Origin: Pseudomonas fluorescens
GTDB taxonomy: Bacteria > Pseudomonadota > Gammaproteobacteria > Pseudomonadales > Pseudomonadaceae
Assembly (NCBI RefSeq): GCF_000802965.1
Contig: NZ_JSAK01000015.1
Coordinates: forward strand, 62,001 to 126,000
Length of the DNA stretch: 64,000 nt
Direction: 5' to 3'
Both the position numbers and the translations under genes were made by a program. Under the pieces are notes generated by a model. The model was not told the origin of the DNA, did no database searches, and was given only the letters and a program-made list of their open reading frames with translations. Position 1 is the first letter of the stretch, and each line of letters starts with the position of its first letter. Shown here in pieces: positions 37,816 through 48,354 of the stretch.

Positions 37816-39399
37816 CTAGTTACTGATCGCCAGAATGCTCGCCTGATACGACCCGACAAACACATCGAAGTCGCCGACTTCATTCTGTTCCAGCTCGGTC
37901 TGTTGAGCCAGCGACGAACGCGCCAGTTCTTCAAACTTGGCCTGTTCCTCGGCCGGCAACGGCTCGCTACGGAAAAACTCGGCATGGGCGCGGCTCTGGC
38001 GCAGGGAGAACTCGGCGAAGCTTTCCTTGTGCTCGGCCATCGCCGCCAACACTTGGGCCGAAGGCGTCAAAGACGGGTCCTTGACCTTGGCCAGCTGCGC
38101 ATCCAGCGCTTTGCTGTGAGCATCACCACCGTGGCTCTGATCCAGCAACGCCGCCAGTGGCGCGATGTTTTCCAGCAATTCGCCTGCCCACTCTTTCAGG
38201 TCGACCGGTTGCCCGTTGCGTTGCAGTTGCAAGCCGGGACGACGACCTTCCTTGACCACGCTGAGGAAGTTGGAGGTCGCATTGTTGCAGCTGGTGTTGG
38301 TCAATAACGGGCTGTCGTTCAGCGCGCAATACAGCAAGAAGGCGTCGAGAAAACGCGATTCGGTGAGGTCGATGCCCGTCGGCAGGAACGGGTTGATGTC
38401 CAGGCAGCGTACTTCGACGTACTGGATGCCACGGGCCATCAGCGCCTGAATCGGCCGCTCGCCGGTGTAGGTCACGCGTTTCGGGCGGATGTTGGAGTAG
38501 TACTCGTTTTCGATCTGCAGGATGTTGGTGTTGAGCTGAACCCACTCACCGTCCTTGTGGGTGCCGACTTCGACGTAGGGCGCGTACGGCGTGGCCACCG
38601 CTTTGCGCAGGCTGTCGATGTAGCTGGTCAAGTCGTTGTAGCACGGCGTCAGGCCAGCCTGGGCGTTGCTCTGGTAACCCAGATCGCTCATGCGCAGGCT
38701 GGTGGCGTACGGCAAATACAGGGTGTGCGGATCGAGTTGTTCCAACTGATGCGAGCGACCGCGCAGGAAACCGGCGTCCAGCGCGGGCGACGCGCCGAAC
38801 AGGTACATCAGCAGCCAGCTGTAGCGACGGAAGTTGCGGATCAGTGCGATGTAGGACACCGACTGGAAGTCGCGATCGGTGCCGACAAAGCCTTCGGCCT
38901 CTTTAAGCAACGGCCAGAGTTTTTCCGGCAGGGAAAAGTTGTAGTGAATCCCGGCGATGCACTGCATGGTCTTGCCATAACGCAGGGCCAGGCCCTTGCG
39001 GTAGACGTACTTGAGCTGACCGATGTTGGACGTGCCGTAATAGGCGATCGGGATATCTTCCTCGGCCGGCAACGGGCACGGCATCGATGGACTCCACAGG
39101 TACTCGTTGCCGAGCTTGCTGTAGGCAAAGCGGTGAATGCTGTCCAGGCTCGCCAGCGTATCGGCAGGATCGGGCAGGGCCGGGGTGATGAACTCCAGCA
39201 GCGACTCGGAATAGTCGGTGGTGATTTGTTCGTTGGTCAGCGCGGAACCCAAAGCTTCCGGGTGCGGCGTTTGCGCCAGGCGACCTTCATCGGTCACGCG
39301 CAGGCATTCACGTTCGATGCCGTGAAGGCACTGTTCGAGCAGAGAGAGGTTAGCGCGCTCGCCGAGCAGAGCCAGGCGGCGGTTGAGAAGTTCGCTCAA
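37816..39399 (-). CDS. gshA: glutamate-cysteine ligase
   Basis: First enzyme of glutathione synthesis, cytosolic. 527 residues, the length usual in Pseudomonas when read from the TTG of (M)[18 protein letters not shown], which follows AAGGAATCCAAC; a GTG five codons earlier has a poorer ribosome site. Motifs of the class I GshA family: [34 protein letters not shown] and [12 protein letters not shown]. It joins the sulfur cluster to the left with the housekeeping block to the right. Confidence 0.93.
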   Translation of the reverse strand: MSELLNRRLALLGERANLSLLEQCLHGIERECLRVTDEGRLAQTPHPEALGSALTNEQITTDYSESLLEFITPALPDPADTLASLDSIHRFAYSKLGNEYLWSPSMPCPLPAEEDIPIAYYGTSNIGQLKYVYRKGLALRYGKTMQCIAGIHYNFSLPEKLWPLLKEAEGFVGTDRDFQSVSYIALIRNFRRYSWLLMYLFGASPALDAGFLRGRSHQLEQLDPHTLYLPYATSLRMSDLGYQSNAQAGLTPCYNDLTSYIDSLRKAVATPYAPYVEVGTHKDGEWVQLNTNILQIENEYYSNIRPKRVTYTGERPIQALMARGIQYVEVRCLDINPFLPTGIDLTESRFLDAFLLYCALNDSPLLTNTSCNNATSNFLSVVKEGRRPGLQLQRNGQPVDLKEWAGELLENIAPLAALLDQSHGGDAHSKALDAQLAKVKDPSLTPSAQVLAAMAEHKESFAEFSLRQSRAHAEFFRSEPLPAEEQAKFEELARSSLAQQTELEQNEVGDFDVFVGSYQASILAISN

Positions 39400-39539
39400 G
39401 TTGGATTCCTTCACGCGTCAGTCGCCCCAATATGGGGGTGGGCAAGACGGTCTACAAGGGTGAAGTTAAAACTGGCGTTTTCGCCTGGTTTTGGAGCCGC
39501 TCAGGCCATATGCCGGTCAGTCAATAACCGCACAATCCC

Positions 39540-39630
39540 TGTGGGAGCGAGCTTGCTCGCGATGAGGGAGTGTCAGGCAATATTTTTGCCGTCTGACACA
39601 CCGCCATCGCGAGCAGGCTCGCTCCCACAG
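39540..39630. repeat. REP doublet, family D (GGAGCGAGCTTGCTCGCGATG type)
   Basis: GTGGGAGCGAGCTTGCTCGC and its inverted partner, separated by about 50 bases, between the thioesterase gene and gshA. Confidence 0.9.
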
Positions 39631-39671
39631 GATTCATTGCGCCGAAATTAACTCAAATCGGTGGCGACTAG

Positions 39672-40055
39672 CTACAGGACAGCGAACGTGCCTTGTGCTT
39701 TTGCGACCAGTTTGTCGCCTTGCATCACATCAGCTTCGACCACCAGCGTGCGACGGCCCGGGTGAATCACCCGCGCCGTGCACATCACCTCGCCGTCAGC
39801 GACGGCGCGGATGTAGTTGATCTTGCACTCGATAGTCGCGCTCTGCTGGTCAAAGCCGTGGGTGCTGGAACAGGCCAGCCCCATGGCAATGTCCACCAGA
39901 CTGAACAAGGCCCCGCCGTGCATCTTGTTGGCGCGATTGCGCAGCTCCGGTTCCAGCGCCAGGGCGACTTGCGCCACCCCGGTTTCCAGGCTGTGCAGGC
40001 GACAGCCCAGCAGCTTGAAAAAAGCGCTTTCGGTATACCCGGCAGGGATCTCCAT
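39672..40055 (-). CDS. PaaI-family hotdog thioesterase
   Basis: Small acyl-CoA thioesterase-like protein of 127 residues with the hotdog signature KMHGGALFSLVDIAMGLACS and a beta-rich C-terminus. Its ATG overlaps the stop of tex (ATGA), so the two are coupled. Natural substrate unknown. Confidence 0.87.
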   Translation of the reverse strand: MEIPAGYTESAFFKLLGCRLHSLETGVAQVALALEPELRNRANKMHGGALFSLVDIAMGLACSSTHGFDQQSATIECKINYIRAVADGEVMCTARVIHPGRRTLVVEADVMQGDKLVAKAQGTFAVL

Positions 40056-42379
40056 CAACGCTTCTTCAACTGCTTGGCGTTGGCGAACAGCGAAGCCATG
40101 GCATTGTTGGCCGGAGCCGCCGCCGTGGTTTCCATGCGCGGTGCAGTGTTTTGGGATTGGCGTGGCGCCGAACCCGGACGTGCACCGCGAGCGCCGTCGA
40201 TTTTCTCGCCCGGGGTGTCGCTCATGCGCATCGACAGGCCCACGCGTTTACGCGGGATGTCGATTTCCATGACCTTCACTTTCACCACATCACCGGCCTT
40301 CACCGCTTCCCGTGGATCCTTGATGAATTTCTCCGAAAGCGCAGAGATGTGCACCAAACCGTCCTGATGCACGCCGATGTCGACGAACGCGCCAAAATTG
40401 GTCACGTTGGTCACCACGCCTTCGAGGATCATGCCCAGTTGCAGGTCCTTGAGGTCTTCGACGCCTTCCTGGAACTCGGCGGTCTTGAACTCGGGACGCG
40501 GGTCGCGACCCGGCTTTTCCAGCTCTTGCAGGATGTCGGTTACGGTCGGCAAACCGAACGTTTCGTCGGTGTATTTTTTCGGATCAAGGCGCTTGAGGAA
40601 CGCGGCGTCACCAATCAGCGAGCGGATGTCGCGGTCGGTTTCAGCGGCAATGCGCTGCACCAGCGGATAGGCTTCCGGGTGAACCGCCGACGAATCCAGC
40701 GGGTTGTCACCGTTCATGACACGCAAGAAACCGGCAGCCTGTTCGAAGGTTTTTTCGCCCAGACGCGCGACTTTCTTCAACGCAGCGCGGGTTTTGAAAG
40801 CGCCGTGTTCGTCGCGGTGGCTGACGATGTTTTGCGCCAGGGTCGCGTTGAGGCCAGAGATCCGTGCCAGCAGCGCCACGGAAGCGGTGTTCACGTCCAC
40901 GCCCACGGCGTTCACGCAATCCTCCACCACCGCATCCAGGCCGCGCGCCAGTTTCAATTGCGACACGTCGTGCTGGTACTGGCCGACACCGATGGATTTC
41001 GGATCGATTTTCACCAGTTCCGCCAACGGGTCTTGCAGGCGACGGGCAATCGACACCGCGCCACGGATCGACACGTCGAGGTCCGGAAATTCCTTGGAAG
41101 CCAGCTCCGATGCCGAGTAAACCGATGCGCCGGCCTCGGAAACCATGACCTTGGTCATCTTCATCGCTGGGTATTTTTTGATCAGCTCGGCAGCGAGCTT
41201 GTCGGTCTCACGGCTGGCGGTGCCGTTGCCGATGGCGATCAGGTCCACCGCATGCTTGGCGCACAGGGCGGCAAGAATCGCGAGGGTCTGATCCCACTTG
41301 TTGTGCGGTACGTGCGGGTAAACCGTGGCGTGATCCAGCAGTTTGCCGGTGGAATCGACCACGGCCACCTTGCAACCGGTGCGCAGGCCCGGGTCGAGGC
41401 CCAGGGTGGCGCGAGGGCCGGCCGGGGCGGACAGCAGCAGGTCGTGCAGGTTGTGGGCGAACACATTGATCGCTTCGGTTTCCGCGCCATCGCGCAGCTC
41501 GCCCAGCAGGTCGGTTTCGAGGTGGGTGTAGAGCTTGACCTTCCAGGTCCAGCGCACCACTTCACCCAGCCATTTGTCAGCGGCGCGATTCTGGTTCTGG
41601 ATGCCGAATTGCTGGCCGATCATGCCTTCGCACGGGTGCATGGTGCCTGGCAGTTCATCGCCGACTTTCAGCGCGGAGCTGAGAATGCCTTCGTTGCGGC
41701 CACGGAAAATCGCCAGCGCACGGTGCGACGGCATGCTTTTCAGCGGTTCGTCGTGTTCGAAGTAGTCGCGGAACTTGGCGCCTTCCTCTTCCTTGCCGGC
41801 GATCACGCGGGCACTGAGGGTGGCTTCCTGCTTGAGGTAGTTGCGTAGTTTGTCGAGCAGGCCGGCGTCTTCGGCGAAGCGCTCCATGAGGATGTACTTG
41901 GCGCCTTCGAGGGCGGCCTTCACGTCAGCCACGCCTTTTTCGGCATCGACGAAGCGAGCGGCTTCGGATTCCGGGCTCAGGCTCGGGTCGTTGAACAAGC
42001 CGTCAGCCAAGTCGCCGAGGCCGGCTTCCAGGGCAATCTGGCCCTTGGTGCGGCGCTTCTGCTTGTACGGCAGGTACAAGTCTTCGAGGCGGGTCTTGGT
42101 GTCGGCGAGTTTGATGTCGCGTTCGAGTTGCGGGGTCAGCTTGCCTTGCTCCTGGATGCTGGCAAGGATGCTGATGCGCCGTTCGTCGAGTTCTCGCAGG
42201 TAGCGCAGACGCTCTTCCAGATGACGCAGCTGGGTGTCATCGAGGCTGCCGGTCACTTCTTTCCGGTAACGGGCGATGAAGGGAACGGTAGAGCCTTCAT
42301 CGAGTAGCGCGACGGCCGCTTCGACCTGTTGTGGGCGTACACCGAGTTCCTCGGCGATGCGGCTGTTGATGCTGTCCAT
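40055..42379 (-). CDS. tex: Tex, RNA-binding transcription accessory protein
   Basis: Nucleic-acid-binding protein of 774 residues. N-terminal helical region, YqgF-like domain ([20 protein letters not shown]), helix-hairpin-helix repeats ([20 protein letters not shown]) and a C-terminal S1 RNA-binding domain ([20 protein letters not shown]). Basic tail after residue 740. The start is the ATG of [14 protein letters not shown] after CAGGTGG; a longer frame adds five residues only. Coupled to the thioesterase gene by 4 bases. Confidence 0.95.
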   Translation of the reverse strand: MDSINSRIAEELGVRPQQVEAAVALLDEGSTVPFIARYRKEVTGSLDDTQLRHLEERLRYLRELDERRISILASIQEQGKLTPQLERDIKLADTKTRLEDLYLPYKQKRRTKGQIALEAGLGDLADGLFNDPSLSPESEAARFVDAEKGVADVKAALEGAKYILMERFAEDAGLLDKLRNYLKQEATLSARVIAGKEEEGAKFRDYFEHDEPLKSMPSHRALAIFRGRNEGILSSALKVGDELPGTMHPCEGMIGQQFGIQNQNRAADKWLGEVVRWTWKVKLYTHLETDLLGELRDGAETEAINVFAHNLHDLLLSAPAGPRATLGLDPGLRTGCKVAVVDSTGKLLDHATVYPHVPHNKWDQTLAILAALCAKHAVDLIAIGNGTASRETDKLAAELIKKYPAMKMTKVMVSEAGASVYSASELASKEFPDLDVSIRGAVSIARRLQDPLAELVKIDPKSIGVGQYQHDVSQLKLARGLDAVVEDCVNAVGVDVNTASVALLARISGLNATLAQNIVSHRDEHGAFKTRAALKKVARLGEKTFEQAAGFLRVMNGDNPLDSSAVHPEAYPLVQRIAAETDRDIRSLIGDAAFLKRLDPKKYTDETFGLPTVTDILQELEKPGRDPRPEFKTAEFQEGVEDLKDLQLGMILEGVVTNVTNFGAFVDIGVHQDGLVHISALSEKFIKDPREAVKAGDVVKVKVMEIDIPRKRVGLSMRMSDTPGEKIDGARGARPGSAPRQSQNTAPRMETTAAAPANNAMASLFANAKQLKKR

Positions 42380-42740
42380 AAAACCACCTGACAAATTGTG
42401 AAAGCAGGCTCGCAGGCGCAGAGATAGAGGCTTGGCGAGTCTGGTTGAGCGGCCCGGGCTGCGCCGCTACCTGGGTCAACAGGCACTCCGTTGACCCGTG
42501 AAATCGAACAATTACTGCCGACGCCATGAAAATAAATGGCGCCTGTCTGTAGTACCTGTCTGATGTTGCCTGACACAAATGGCCGCGCATTATAACCAGC
42601 GTTCTGCCGTTCGGGGGCATCGCAGGCTGCGGGCACAATGGCCGGTTTTCTGGCGGTAAAGGAAAAATCTGCTAACAATGCACACGGTGCGTATAACGGC
42701 AGCTACGCCATAATGCGCGCCGAGATCAAAGGAGCATCCA
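42380..42740. other. divergent promoter region between tex and ompR
   Basis: No gene is seen. It holds an inverted repeat GGGTCAAC-(9)-GTTGACCC at 42474-42498 and the leader of ompR with AAAGGAG before its ATG. Confidence 0.5.
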
Positions 42741-43481
42741 ATGAGCAGCACTGCAAACATTGCTGAAGGCGAAAAAATTCTAATTGTTGACGACGATCCG
42801 GGCCTCAGCAGCCTGCTGGAGCGTTTTTTCGTCAGCAAGGGCTACCGTGCCCGCGCCGTACCGAACACCGAGCAAATGGATCGCCTGCTGGCGCGCGAAG
42901 TGTTCAACCTGGTCGTCCTCGACCTGATGCTGCCCGGCGAAGACGGCCTGACCGCCTGCCGCCGCCTGCGCGGCGCGAATAATCAGATTCCGATCATCAT
43001 GCTCACCGCCAAGGGCGACGAGCTGAGCCGCATCAAGGGCCTGGAGCTGGGCGCCGACGATTACCTGGCCAAGCCGTTCAACCCGGACGAGCTGATGGCT
43101 CGCGTCAAAGCGGTGTTGCGTCGTCAATCGGCCCCGGTGCCAGGCGCCCCGGGCAGCGAAGACGAAAGCGTGACCTTCGGTGATTACGAGCTGTCACTGG
43201 CCACCCGCGAGCTCAAGCGCGGCGAAGAAGTGCACATGCTCACCACCGGTGAGTTCGCGGTGCTCAAGGCCCTGGTGATGAACGCCCGTCAGCCATTGAC
43301 CCGTGACAAGTTGATGAACCTGGCCCGTGGTCGCGAGTGGGATGCCCTGGAGCGTTCCATCGACGTGCAGATCTCCCGCCTGCGCCGGATGATCGAACCT
43401 GATCCGTCCAAGCCGCGTTACATCCAGACTGTCTGGGGCGTGGGTTACGTATTCGTGCCGGATGGCGCCGCCACCAAGTGA
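42741..43481 (+). CDS. ompR: OmpR-type response regulator (AmgR)
   Basis: Response regulator of 246 residues: receiver domain with acidic pocket (LIVDDDPG), phospho-acceptor Asp61 in VVLDLMLPGEDG, conserved Thr and Lys (MLTAKGDE; YLAKPFNPDELM), and a C-terminal winged-helix DNA-binding domain (EWDALERSIDVQISRLRRMI). Cognate of the kinase downstream. In P. aeruginosa the orthologous pair at this locus is AmgRS, which guards against envelope stress and aminoglycosides; that link is from context. Confidence 0.93.
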   Translation: MSSTANIAEGEKILIVDDDPGLSSLLERFFVSKGYRARAVPNTEQMDRLLAREVFNLVVLDLMLPGEDGLTACRRLRGANNQIPIIMLTAKGDELSRIKGLELGADDYLAKPFNPDELMARVKAVLRRQSAPVPGAPGSEDESVTFGDYELSLATRELKRGEEVHMLTTGEFAVLKALVMNARQPLTRDKLMNLARGREWDALERSIDVQISRLRRMIEPDPSKPRYIQTVWGVGYVFVPDGAATK

Positions 43482-43489
43482 TCGGCGAT

Positions 43490-43567
43490 TTGTAGGAGCG
43501 GGTCGTGCGGATGACATTGTCCGCAGACTCGCGATCCGCAATATGCGAGCATCGCTCGCTCCTGCAA
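43490..43567. repeat. degenerate REP-like inverted repeat between ompR and envZ
   Basis: Starts TGTAGGAGCGGGTCGTGCGG and ends CATCGCTCGCTCCTGCAAG, so the outer parts match a family D doublet while the centres are altered. It sits between the two genes of a two-component operon. Confidence 0.6.
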
Positions 43568-43584
43568 GTGTGTAGCGGTTATCC

Positions 43585-44898
43585 ATGAAAACCCCGGTTT
43601 GGTTCCCCCAGAGCTTCTTCTCCCGCACCCTGTGGCTGGTGCTGATCGTCGTCCTGTTCTCCAAGGCACTGACGCTGGTTTATCTGCTGATGAACGAAGA
43701 CGTGCTGGTGGACCGCCAGTACAGCCACGGCGTCGCCCTGACGCTGCGCGCCTATTGGGCCGCCGACGAACAGAACCGCGACAAGATTGCCGACTCCGTA
43801 CCTTTGATACGCGTAGTAGGCGCCGGTGTGCCGGAAGGTGAACAACACTGGCCTTACAGCGAGATCTACCAACGGCAGATGCAGGCCGAGCTGGGCGCGG
43901 ACACTGAGGTGCGATTGCGCATGCATGCACCGCCGGCGTTGTGGGTGCGAGCGCCAAGCCTGGGTGAAGGCTGGCTGAAAGTACCGCTATACCCGCACCC
44001 ATTGCGCGGTCAGAAAATCTGGAATGTCCTCGGCTGGTTCCTCGCCATTGGCTTGCTGTCCACTGCCGCGGCATGGATCTTCGTCAGCCAGCTCAACCAA
44101 CCATTGAAACGTCTGGTGTATGCCGCACGGCAACTCGGTCAGGGTCGCAGCGTGCGTCTGCCGATCAGCGATACGCCGAGTGAAATGACCGAGGTTTATC
44201 GCGCCTTCAACCAGATGGCCGAAGACGTCGAACAGGCCGGTCGCGAGCGTGAGTTGATGCTGGCCGGGGTTTCACATGATTTGCGTACGCCGCTGACCCG
44301 TTTGCGGTTGTCTTTGGAGTTGATGGGCGACCGCAACGACCTCACCGACGACATGGTCCGTGACATCGAAGACATGGATGCGATTCTCGACCAGTTCCTG
44401 GCGTTCATTCGCGATGGCCGCGATGAGACAGTGGAAGAGGTGGACCTGAGCGATCTTGTTCGTGAAGTCGCCGCGCCGTACAACCAGACCGAAGAAAAAG
44501 TGCACTTGCGTCTGGAGCCTATCCAGCCGTTTCCGCTGCGCCGGGTGTCGATGAAGCGACTGCTGAATAACCTGATCGGCAATGCGTTGCATCACGCAGG
44601 CAGTGGCGTGGAAGTGGCCGCCTATGTTTCGGGTGACACTGCCGCGCCGTACGTGGTGCTAAGCGTCATGGACCGCGGCGCCGGTATCGATCCGTCGGAG
44701 CTGGAAGCCATCTTCAACCCGTTTACCCGGGGTGATCGTGCCCGGGGCGGCAAGGGCACTGGATTGGGCTTGGCGATTGTGAAGCGGATTGCTTCGATGC
44801 ACGGCGGCAACGTTGAGCTGCGCAACCGTACCGGTGGAGGTCTTGAAGCGCGGGTGCGCTTGCCACTGGGTCTGATGTTGCCTAGAGACGCGGTTTAG
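43585..44898 (+). CDS. envZ: EnvZ-type sensor histidine kinase (AmgS)
   Basis: Inner-membrane histidine kinase of 437 residues: first helix near 12-32, periplasmic sensor region, second helix near 147-170, HAMP domain, H-box GVSHDLRTPLTRLRLSLELM with the phosphorylated His, N-box RLLNNLIGNALHHAG and G-boxes DRGAGIDPSELEAIF and GGKGTGLGLAIVKRI. Partner of the OmpR-type regulator upstream. Confidence 0.93.
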   Translation: MKTPVWFPQSFFSRTLWLVLIVVLFSKALTLVYLLMNEDVLVDRQYSHGVALTLRAYWAADEQNRDKIADSVPLIRVVGAGVPEGEQHWPYSEIYQRQMQAELGADTEVRLRMHAPPALWVRAPSLGEGWLKVPLYPHPLRGQKIWNVLGWFLAIGLLSTAAAWIFVSQLNQPLKRLVYAARQLGQGRSVRLPISDTPSEMTEVYRAFNQMAEDVEQAGRERELMLAGVSHDLRTPLTRLRLSLELMGDRNDLTDDMVRDIEDMDAILDQFLAFIRDGRDETVEEVDLSDLVREVAAPYNQTEEKVHLRLEPIQPFPLRRVSMKRLLNNLIGNALHHAGSGVEVAAYVSGDTAAPYVVLSVMDRGAGIDPSELEAIFNPFTRGDRARGGKGTGLGLAIVKRIASMHGGNVELRNRTGGGLEARVRLPLGLMLPRDAV

Positions 44899-44908
44899 GA
44901 GTCGTCCT

Positions 44909-45042
44909 TGTGGCGAGGGAGCTTGCTCCCGCTCGGTTGCGTAGCAGCCGCGAGACCTGGCAACCGTATTTCAATGAAACAACACGGTTGCCGGAATCGG
45001 GAGTCCTTCGGCCTCCAGCGGGAGCAAGCTCCCTCGCCACAA
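44909..45042. repeat. REP doublet, family B
   Basis: Inverted GCGAGGGAGCTTGCTCCCGC copies about 80 bases apart between the convergent envZ and rimK genes. Confidence 0.9.
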
Positions 45043-45052
45043 AAGCTTTGCG

Positions 45053-45958
45053 TTAACCTTTCCCTTTGGTCCGGGTCATATTCGGCCCGCCATTCTTCTC
45101 CAGATGCTCGATGATGATCCCCGCCACGTTCTTGCCAGTGGTGGTCTCAATCCCTTCAAGTCCTGGTGACGAGTTCACTTCCATCACCAATGGCCCGTGA
45201 TTGGAGCGCAGGATATCCACACCCGCCACCGCCAACCCCATGACCTTCGCCGCACGCAGTGCGGTCATGCGCTCTTCCGGTGTGATCTTGATCAGGCTGG
45301 CGCTGCCGCCGCGATGCAGGTTGGAGCGAAACTCCCCAGGTTTGGCCTGGCGCTTCATCGCTGCAATCACTTTGTCGCCCACCACGAAGCAACGAATGTC
45401 GGCGCCACCCGCTTCCTTGATGTATTCCTGAACCATGATGTTTTGCTTGAGGCCCATGAACGCCTCAATCACCGATTCTGCAGCCGTAGCGGTTTCGCAC
45501 AGCACCACGCCGATACCCTGGGTGCCTTCCAGCACTTTGATCACCAGCGGCGCGCCGTTGACCATCGCAATCAGGTCGGGAATGTCGTCGGGGGAGTGGG
45601 CAAAACCGGTGACCGGCAAACCGATCCCGCGGCGAGACAACAATTGCAACGAGCGCAGTTTGTCCCGCGAACGGGCGATGGCCACTGATTCGTTGAGCGG
45701 AAATACCCCCATCATTTCAAACTGGCGCAATACCGCGCAGCCATAAAACGTCACTGATGCACCAATCCGCGGGATCACTGCATCGAAACCTTCCAGCGGT
45801 TTGCCGCGATAATGGATCTGAGGCTTGTGGCTGGCGATGTTCATATAGGCGCGCAGGGTATCGACCACCACCATTTCATGGCCGCGTTCGGTACCGGCTT
45901 CGACCAGGCGACGGGTGGAATACAGACGCGGGTTCCGCGACAGCACAGCGATCTTCAT
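45053..45958 (-). CDS. rimK: RimK, ribosomal protein S6 glutamate ligase
   Basis: ATP-grasp ligase that adds glutamate residues to the C-terminus of ribosomal protein S6; 301 residues (E. coli 300). Motifs: [74 protein letters not shown] and [17 protein letters not shown]. Coupled to rimB by a 4-base overlap. In P. fluorescens RimK modification affects ribosome behaviour and root colonisation (published for SBW25). Confidence 0.93.
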   Translation of the reverse strand: MKIAVLSRNPRLYSTRRLVEAGTERGHEMVVVDTLRAYMNIASHKPQIHYRGKPLEGFDAVIPRIGASVTFYGCAVLRQFEMMGVFPLNESVAIARSRDKLRSLQLLSRRGIGLPVTGFAHSPDDIPDLIAMVNGAPLVIKVLEGTQGIGVVLCETATAAESVIEAFMGLKQNIMVQEYIKEAGGADIRCFVVGDKVIAAMKRQAKPGEFRSNLHRGGSASLIKITPEERMTALRAAKVMGLAVAGVDILRSNHGPLVMEVNSSPGLEGIETTTGKNVAGIIIEHLEKNGGPNMTRTKGKG

Positions 45959-46434
45959 GCAACACCTGTGGAGGAGGTAGATACCGGGAACACCGGCTTG
46001 TCTTGTACATATTTAATGCCTGGATTGACCACCAACTGGCCGTCGATCAGGGCTTTGGAACCCAATAGCAGGCGATAACGCATGGACTTGCGGCAGGCGA
46101 GGGTGAACTCGACCCGAAAGACCCGGTCACCGAGGGCCAGGGTGGTGCTGATCACGTATCGCACCTGCGCGTGACCGTTAGAGCTTTTAATGGTTTTTCT
46201 CGTCACCAGCGGTGCCTCGCAACGGCGGTGCCGCAACTGCACCACCGTGCCCAGGTGCGCCGTGAAACGCACCCACTGCTCGCCATCGCGATCGAATGTC
46301 TCGATATCGGTGGCGTGCAGGCTGGAGGTGCTGGCGCCGGTGTCGATTTTTGCCCGAAGGCCGGCGACTCCCAAATCCGGGAGCGCCACCCACTCGCGCA
46401 GACCGACAACGGTCAAATGGTCAAATGTCTTCAA
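45955..46434 (-). CDS. rimB: RimB, retropepsin-like ATP-dependent zinc protease family
   Basis: A 159-residue aspartic-protease-like protein with the retropepsin motif [14 protein letters not shown] and a later [13 protein letters not shown] segment. In rimABK operons it is thought to trim the glutamate tails made by RimK. Start is TTG in [10 protein letters not shown], overlapping the stop of a 46-codon frame (TTGA). Confidence 0.87.
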   Translation of the reverse strand: MKTFDHLTVVGLREWVALPDLGVAGLRAKIDTGASTSSLHATDIETFDRDGEQWVRFTAHLGTVVQLRHRRCEAPLVTRKTIKSSNGHAQVRYVISTTLALGDRVFRVEFTLACRKSMRYRLLLGSKALIDGQLVVNPGIKYVQDKPVFPVSTSSTGVA

Positions 46435-46571
46435 AATTGCTCAACCGGTAGATACCGCGTTGGCCGCAGGGGGCCGATTTCGCGGTATTCACGCAGAATA
46501 ATGGTTAAAAGGCGACAGATATCTACGGCCCGGATTTCCAGCCCCGCAAGGCGGTTCTGGAATGTCAGCAT
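46431..46571 (-). CDS. possible small protein coupled to rimB (rimA candidate)
   Basis: A 46-codon frame, ATG to TGA, whose stop lies within the TTGA start of rimB. Protein: [46 protein letters not shown]. It looks like one helix followed by a Pro-rich end and has codon use like its neighbours. The ribosome site is weak. P. fluorescens operons of this kind are called rimABK, and this may be the rimA product; I cannot verify the length of the known RimA from here. Confidence 0.5.
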   Translation of the reverse strand: MLTFQNRLAGLEIRAVDICRLLTIILREYREIGPLRPTRYLPVEQF

Positions 46572-46649
46572 TGTAGTCCGGGACGGAGTAATTCTTGGTA
46601 CGACAGAACGGTAGTACAGTTCACTAATATTTCAGAGCGAGGAAATCCC

Positions 46650-47054
46650 ATGGCACAAAAAAACGATGAGGACGACAAAGTCCGCCTCGATAAATGGTTG
46701 TGGGCTGCGCGGTTTTACAAAACCCGCGCCTTGGCCAAAGCGGCGATTGAAAGCGGCAAGGTGCATTGTCGGGGCGAGCGCTGCAAACCTGGCAAGGAGC
46801 CGCGCATTGGCGATGAATTCGTGATCCGCACCGGTTTTGAGGAACGCACCGTGGTGGTCCAGGCGCTGTCGATCGTGCGCCGTGGCGCGCCGGAAGCGCA
46901 GACGCTGTACGCCGAAACCGAAGCCAGCATCGCCAAGCGCGAAAACGCCGCCGCTGAGCGCAAGGCAGGCGCCCTGGGTGTGAGCACCGATGGCAAACCG
47001 AGCAAGAAACAGCGCCGCGATCTGTTCAAGTTTCGAGGCGGCAGCAACGAATGA
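46650..47054 (+). CDS. hslR: Hsp15, S4-domain heat-shock RNA-binding protein
   Basis: 134-residue protein with an N-terminal S4 RNA-binding domain (VRLDKWLWAARFYKTRALAK, AAIESGKVHCRGERCKPGKE) and a basic tail (KKQRRDLFKFRGGSNE). Hsp15 binds 50S subunits that carry a stalled nascent chain. ATG after GAGGAAATCCC. Divergent from the rim genes, upstream of hslO. Confidence 0.92.
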   Translation: MAQKNDEDDKVRLDKWLWAARFYKTRALAKAAIESGKVHCRGERCKPGKEPRIGDEFVIRTGFEERTVVVQALSIVRRGAPEAQTLYAETEASIAKRENAAAERKAGALGVSTDGKPSKKQRRDLFKFRGGSNE

Positions 47055-47271
47055 TTCACCGGGGCCGCCGATCACATCAATCCGCCCAAGACTTGTAATT
47101 GCGCCTTTGCGTAGCCATATGAGGTAATTCGCCTGCCGTGCATGTGCCGTTCGTCGTAAAGCGCACACAGTCACTGGCCTGTAAGCCATAACCAGACAGC
47201 GAAACTCTGTGGCTAAGGCGTAACTTCGAATTCTGTCACCACTTTTGTCACCACTTCAGATACCCAGACTT

Positions 47272-48174
47272 ATGACCGACCTACCGGATAACGACTTCAC
47301 CCAACGCTTCATCTTCGATGACAGCGACACCCGCGGCGAGATGGTTTCGCTGGAACTCAGCTACGCTGAAGTCCTGGCCAAACACGCCTATCCGGAGCCG
47401 GTTGCGCAACTGCTCGGCGAACTGATGGCGGCTGCGGCGTTGCTGGTCGGCACCTTGAAGTTCGATGGTCTGCTGATTCTTCAGGCCCGTTCCGAAGGCC
47501 CGATCCCGTTGCTGATGATCGAATGCTCCAGCGAGCGCGACATCCGTGGCCTGGCCCGTTACGAGGCCGACCGGATCGCCCCCGACGCCACCCTGGCCGA
47601 CCTGATGCCCGACGGTTCGCTGACTTTGACCATCGACCCGAAACAGGGCCAGCGCTACCAGGGCGTGGTCGATCTGGATGGTGAAACCTTGTCCGATTGC
47701 TTCACCAACTACTTCGTCATGTCCCAGCAGATCGGCACGCGCATCAAGCTCTGCGCCGATGGCCGTCGCGCCCGTGGCCTGTTGCTGCAGCAACTGCCCG
47801 CCGACCGCTTGAAAGACGAAGAAGAACGCGCCGCCAGCTGGCAGCACCTCACCGCGTTGAGTGGGACGTTGACCGCCGACGAACTGCTGAGCCTGGACAA
47901 CGAAACCGTGCTCCATCGCCTCTACCACGAAGAGCAGGTGCGACTGTTCGATGTGCAAAAACTGCGTTTCCGTTGCAGCTGCTCGCGCGAACGCTCGGCC
48001 AATGCGCTGGTCAGTCTGGGTATGGAAGACGCGCAGAACCTGGTGGTCGAGCACGGTGGAAAAATCGAGATCGACTGCCAGTTTTGCAACCAGCAGTACC
48101 TGTTCGACGCCGCCGATGTCACTCAATTGTTCGCCGGCGCGGGTGTCGATACGCCGTCAGTTACCCGTCACTAA
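47272..48174 (+). CDS. hslO: Hsp33, redox-regulated chaperone
   Basis: Cytosolic holdase activated by oxidation, 300 residues. The zinc-binding redox switch lies near the C-terminus: CSC in [19 protein letters not shown] and CxxC in [13 protein letters not shown] start at [13 protein letters not shown]; nine more codons are open upstream. The leader repeats TTTGTCACCACTT. Confidence 0.94.
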   Translation: MTDLPDNDFTQRFIFDDSDTRGEMVSLELSYAEVLAKHAYPEPVAQLLGELMAAAALLVGTLKFDGLLILQARSEGPIPLLMIECSSERDIRGLARYEADRIAPDATLADLMPDGSLTLTIDPKQGQRYQGVVDLDGETLSDCFTNYFVMSQQIGTRIKLCADGRRARGLLLQQLPADRLKDEEERAASWQHLTALSGTLTADELLSLDNETVLHRLYHEEQVRLFDVQKLRFRCSCSRERSANALVSLGMEDAQNLVVEHGGKIEIDCQFCNQQYLFDAADVTQLFAGAGVDTPSVTRH

Positions 48175-48258
48175 AACGTTTCAGCGCAGGTAGATTCACT
48201 GGTTAGCGCCGGAATAACGCCGTTACGACAGGAGGGGCCTACTCTTTTTGGGCTTTTC

Positions 48259-48267
48259 TGGCATAAT
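48259..48267 (+). promoter_or_regulatory. candidate extended -10 promoter of pckA
   Basis: TGGCATAAT, an extended -10 element, lies about 90 bases before the pckA ATG; no good -35 is seen. The leader that follows has two inverted repeats: TAGTAG-(11)-CTACTA at 48287-48309 and TCGGCC-ACT-GGCCGA at 48329-48343, the second just before the ribosome site GGGGAA. Confidence 0.5.
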
Positions 48268-48354
48268 CCGGGCCACTTTTTTCGCGGTAGTAGTGCACGA
48301 CTTTCTACTACAAAAACGTTTGGAGCACTCGGCCACTGGCCGACGGGGAACCTC

